Source: Rhizobium sp. LCM 4573 (lineage in GTDB: Bacteria; Pseudomonadota; Alphaproteobacteria; Rhizobiales; Rhizobiaceae). From it: a stretch of 5,071 nucleotides of DNA. The stretch lies in assembly GCF_001854865.1 (NCBI RefSeq), contig NZ_MDDW01000004.1:354371-359441 (forward strand), given 5' to 3'. Below the pieces are notes generated by a model, which saw nothing but the letters and a program-made list of their open reading frames with translations, made no database searches and had not been told where the DNA came from. Below are positions 4,254 through 5,071 of the stretch, piece after piece. Positions within the stretch are counted from its first letter, which is position 1; every line of letters begins with the position of its first letter. The translations under genes were made by a program, and so were the position numbers.

Positions 4254-5071
4254 TCAGTTCGACTGCCAGCTCTTCACCAGCTCGTCGTAATTGACCGTGA
4301 TCGGCTTTTCCTTTTCGTTCTCGATCTTGAGCTGCGGCGCCAGATTGCCTTTCGCCACGGCATCCTTGTTCCAGTATTCAAGATCATGCTCTTCCGCGAG
4401 CTTCGGTCCGATATCACCCTGGACGCCCGCCCGTTCGAGGCGCTGAAGGACCTTTTCCTGCTCTTCGCAGAGCGAGTCCATGGCCTCCTGAGGGGTTTTC
4501 GCCCCCGATGATGCGTCGCCGATCGCCTGCCACCAAAGCTGAGCGAGTTTTGGATAATCCGGCACGTTGGTTCCGGTCGGCGACCATTGGACGCGCGCCG
4601 GCGAGCGATAGAACTCGATCAGGCCGCCGAGCTTCGGCGCCCGGTCGGTGAAGCTTTGATGCCGGATCGTGCTTTCGCGGATGAGCGTCAGCCCGACATG
4701 GCTCTTCTTCACATCCACGGTCTTCGACGTGACGAACTGGGCGTAGAGCCAGGCCGCCTTGGCACGGTCCACGGGCGTCGATTTCAGGATCGTCCATGAA
4801 CCCACATCCTGATAGCCGAGCTTCATGCCGTCCTTCCAGTAAACCCCGTGGGGCGACGGCGCAAAGCGCCACTTCGGCGTGTTGTCCTCGTTGACGACCG
4901 GAAGCCCCTCCTTGACCATGTCCGCGGTGAAGGCCGTGTACATGAACATCTGCTGGGCGATTTCGCCCTGGGCCGGAACCGGACCGGATTCGGAGAAGGT
5001 CATGCCCTGGGCCGAGGCCGGCGCATAGGCTTTCATCCAGTCGAGATATTTCTGGATCGCATAGACGGAAG
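4254..5071 (-). CDS. C-terminal part of a sugar/polyol ABC transporter periplasmic binding protein (partial, GlpV-like)
   Basis: The last 271 residues of a gene that enters from the right edge; the frame stays open to the edge (SVYAIQKYLDWMKAY), so the Met at 5036 is not the start. The protein belongs to the extracellular solute-binding family that delivers carbohydrates to CUT1-type ABC transporters. Visible marks include APSPHGVYW, GSWTILKSTPVDRAKAAWLY (a typical C-lobe helix of this family), LTLIRESTIRHQSF, RSPARVQWSPTGTNVPDYPK and LAQLWWQAIGDASSGAKTPQ. The tail ends in YDELVKSWQSN. The conserved RESTIRH and TGTNVPDYPKLAQLWW stretches and charged tail recall the large (about 570-residue) rhizobial glycerol binding protein GlpV. 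In rhizobia GlpV is the last gene of the glpSTPQUV transporter operon, which fits the terminator directly downstream. The binding-protein assignment is firm; the glycerol substrate is from memory of the family and moderate. Confidence 0.85.
   Translation of the reverse strand, partial: SVYAIQKYLDWMKAYAPASAQGMTFSESGPVPAQGEIAQQMFMYTAFTADMVKEGLPVVNEDNTPKWRFAPSPHGVYWKDGMKLGYQDVGSWTILKSTPVDRAKAAWLYAQFVTSKTVDVKKSHVGLTLIRESTIRHQSFTDRAPKLGGLIEFYRSPARVQWSPTGTNVPDYPKLAQLWWQAIGDASSGAKTPQEAMDSLCEEQEKVLQRLERAGVQGDIGPKLAEEHDLEYWNKDAVAKGNLAPQLKIENEKEKPITVNYDELVKSWQSN

Overview
The window looks like chromosome or megaplasmid DNA from an alphaproteobacterium of the order Hyphomicrobiales (Rhizobiales), most likely a Sinorhizobium/Ensifer or Rhizobium relative. 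The grounds are GC-rich coding sequence, strong GGAGG-type ribosome sites, a LacI regulator divergent from a periplasmic binding-protein gene, a DUF2267/PEBP/CBS gene set, and promoters of the EcfG (RpoE2) general-stress type. The organism is inferred from family resemblance only, without a database search.

Layout. Positions 1-66 (minus strand) are the first 22 codons of an exported, probably periplasmic solute-binding protein. A 483-bp spacer follows, holding a CpG-centred palindrome next to that gene and two copies of an 8-bp palindrome TGTATACA. On the plus strand come a complete LacI-family repressor (550-1569), an AI-2E/PerM-family membrane protein (1643-2701), a DUF2267 protein (2784-3224), a YbhB/YbcL-type PEBP protein (3249-3713) and a two-CBS-domain protein (3757-4182). 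Two hairpins, one of them a perfect 17-bp stem, separate this run from a convergent minus-strand gene (4254-5071). That gene is the C-terminal 271 residues of a large ABC sugar/polyol-binding protein and resembles the glycerol-type binding protein GlpV of rhizobia.

How the parts work together. The LacI protein probably controls the divergent transporter genes beyond the left edge. The four genes from 1643 to 4182 look like a separate unit. In front of the AI-2E gene is an exact match to the EcfG consensus (GGAAC, 17 bp, CGTT). Near matches (GGAAC, 16 bp, AGTT and CATT) precede the DUF2267 and CBS genes, and the -10 elements lie 31, 32 and 39 bases before the three chosen start codons. The simplest reading is a general-stress-response island of poorly characterised proteins lying between two carbohydrate-uptake loci. 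The promoter matches are seen in the sequence; the regulon assignment is inference.
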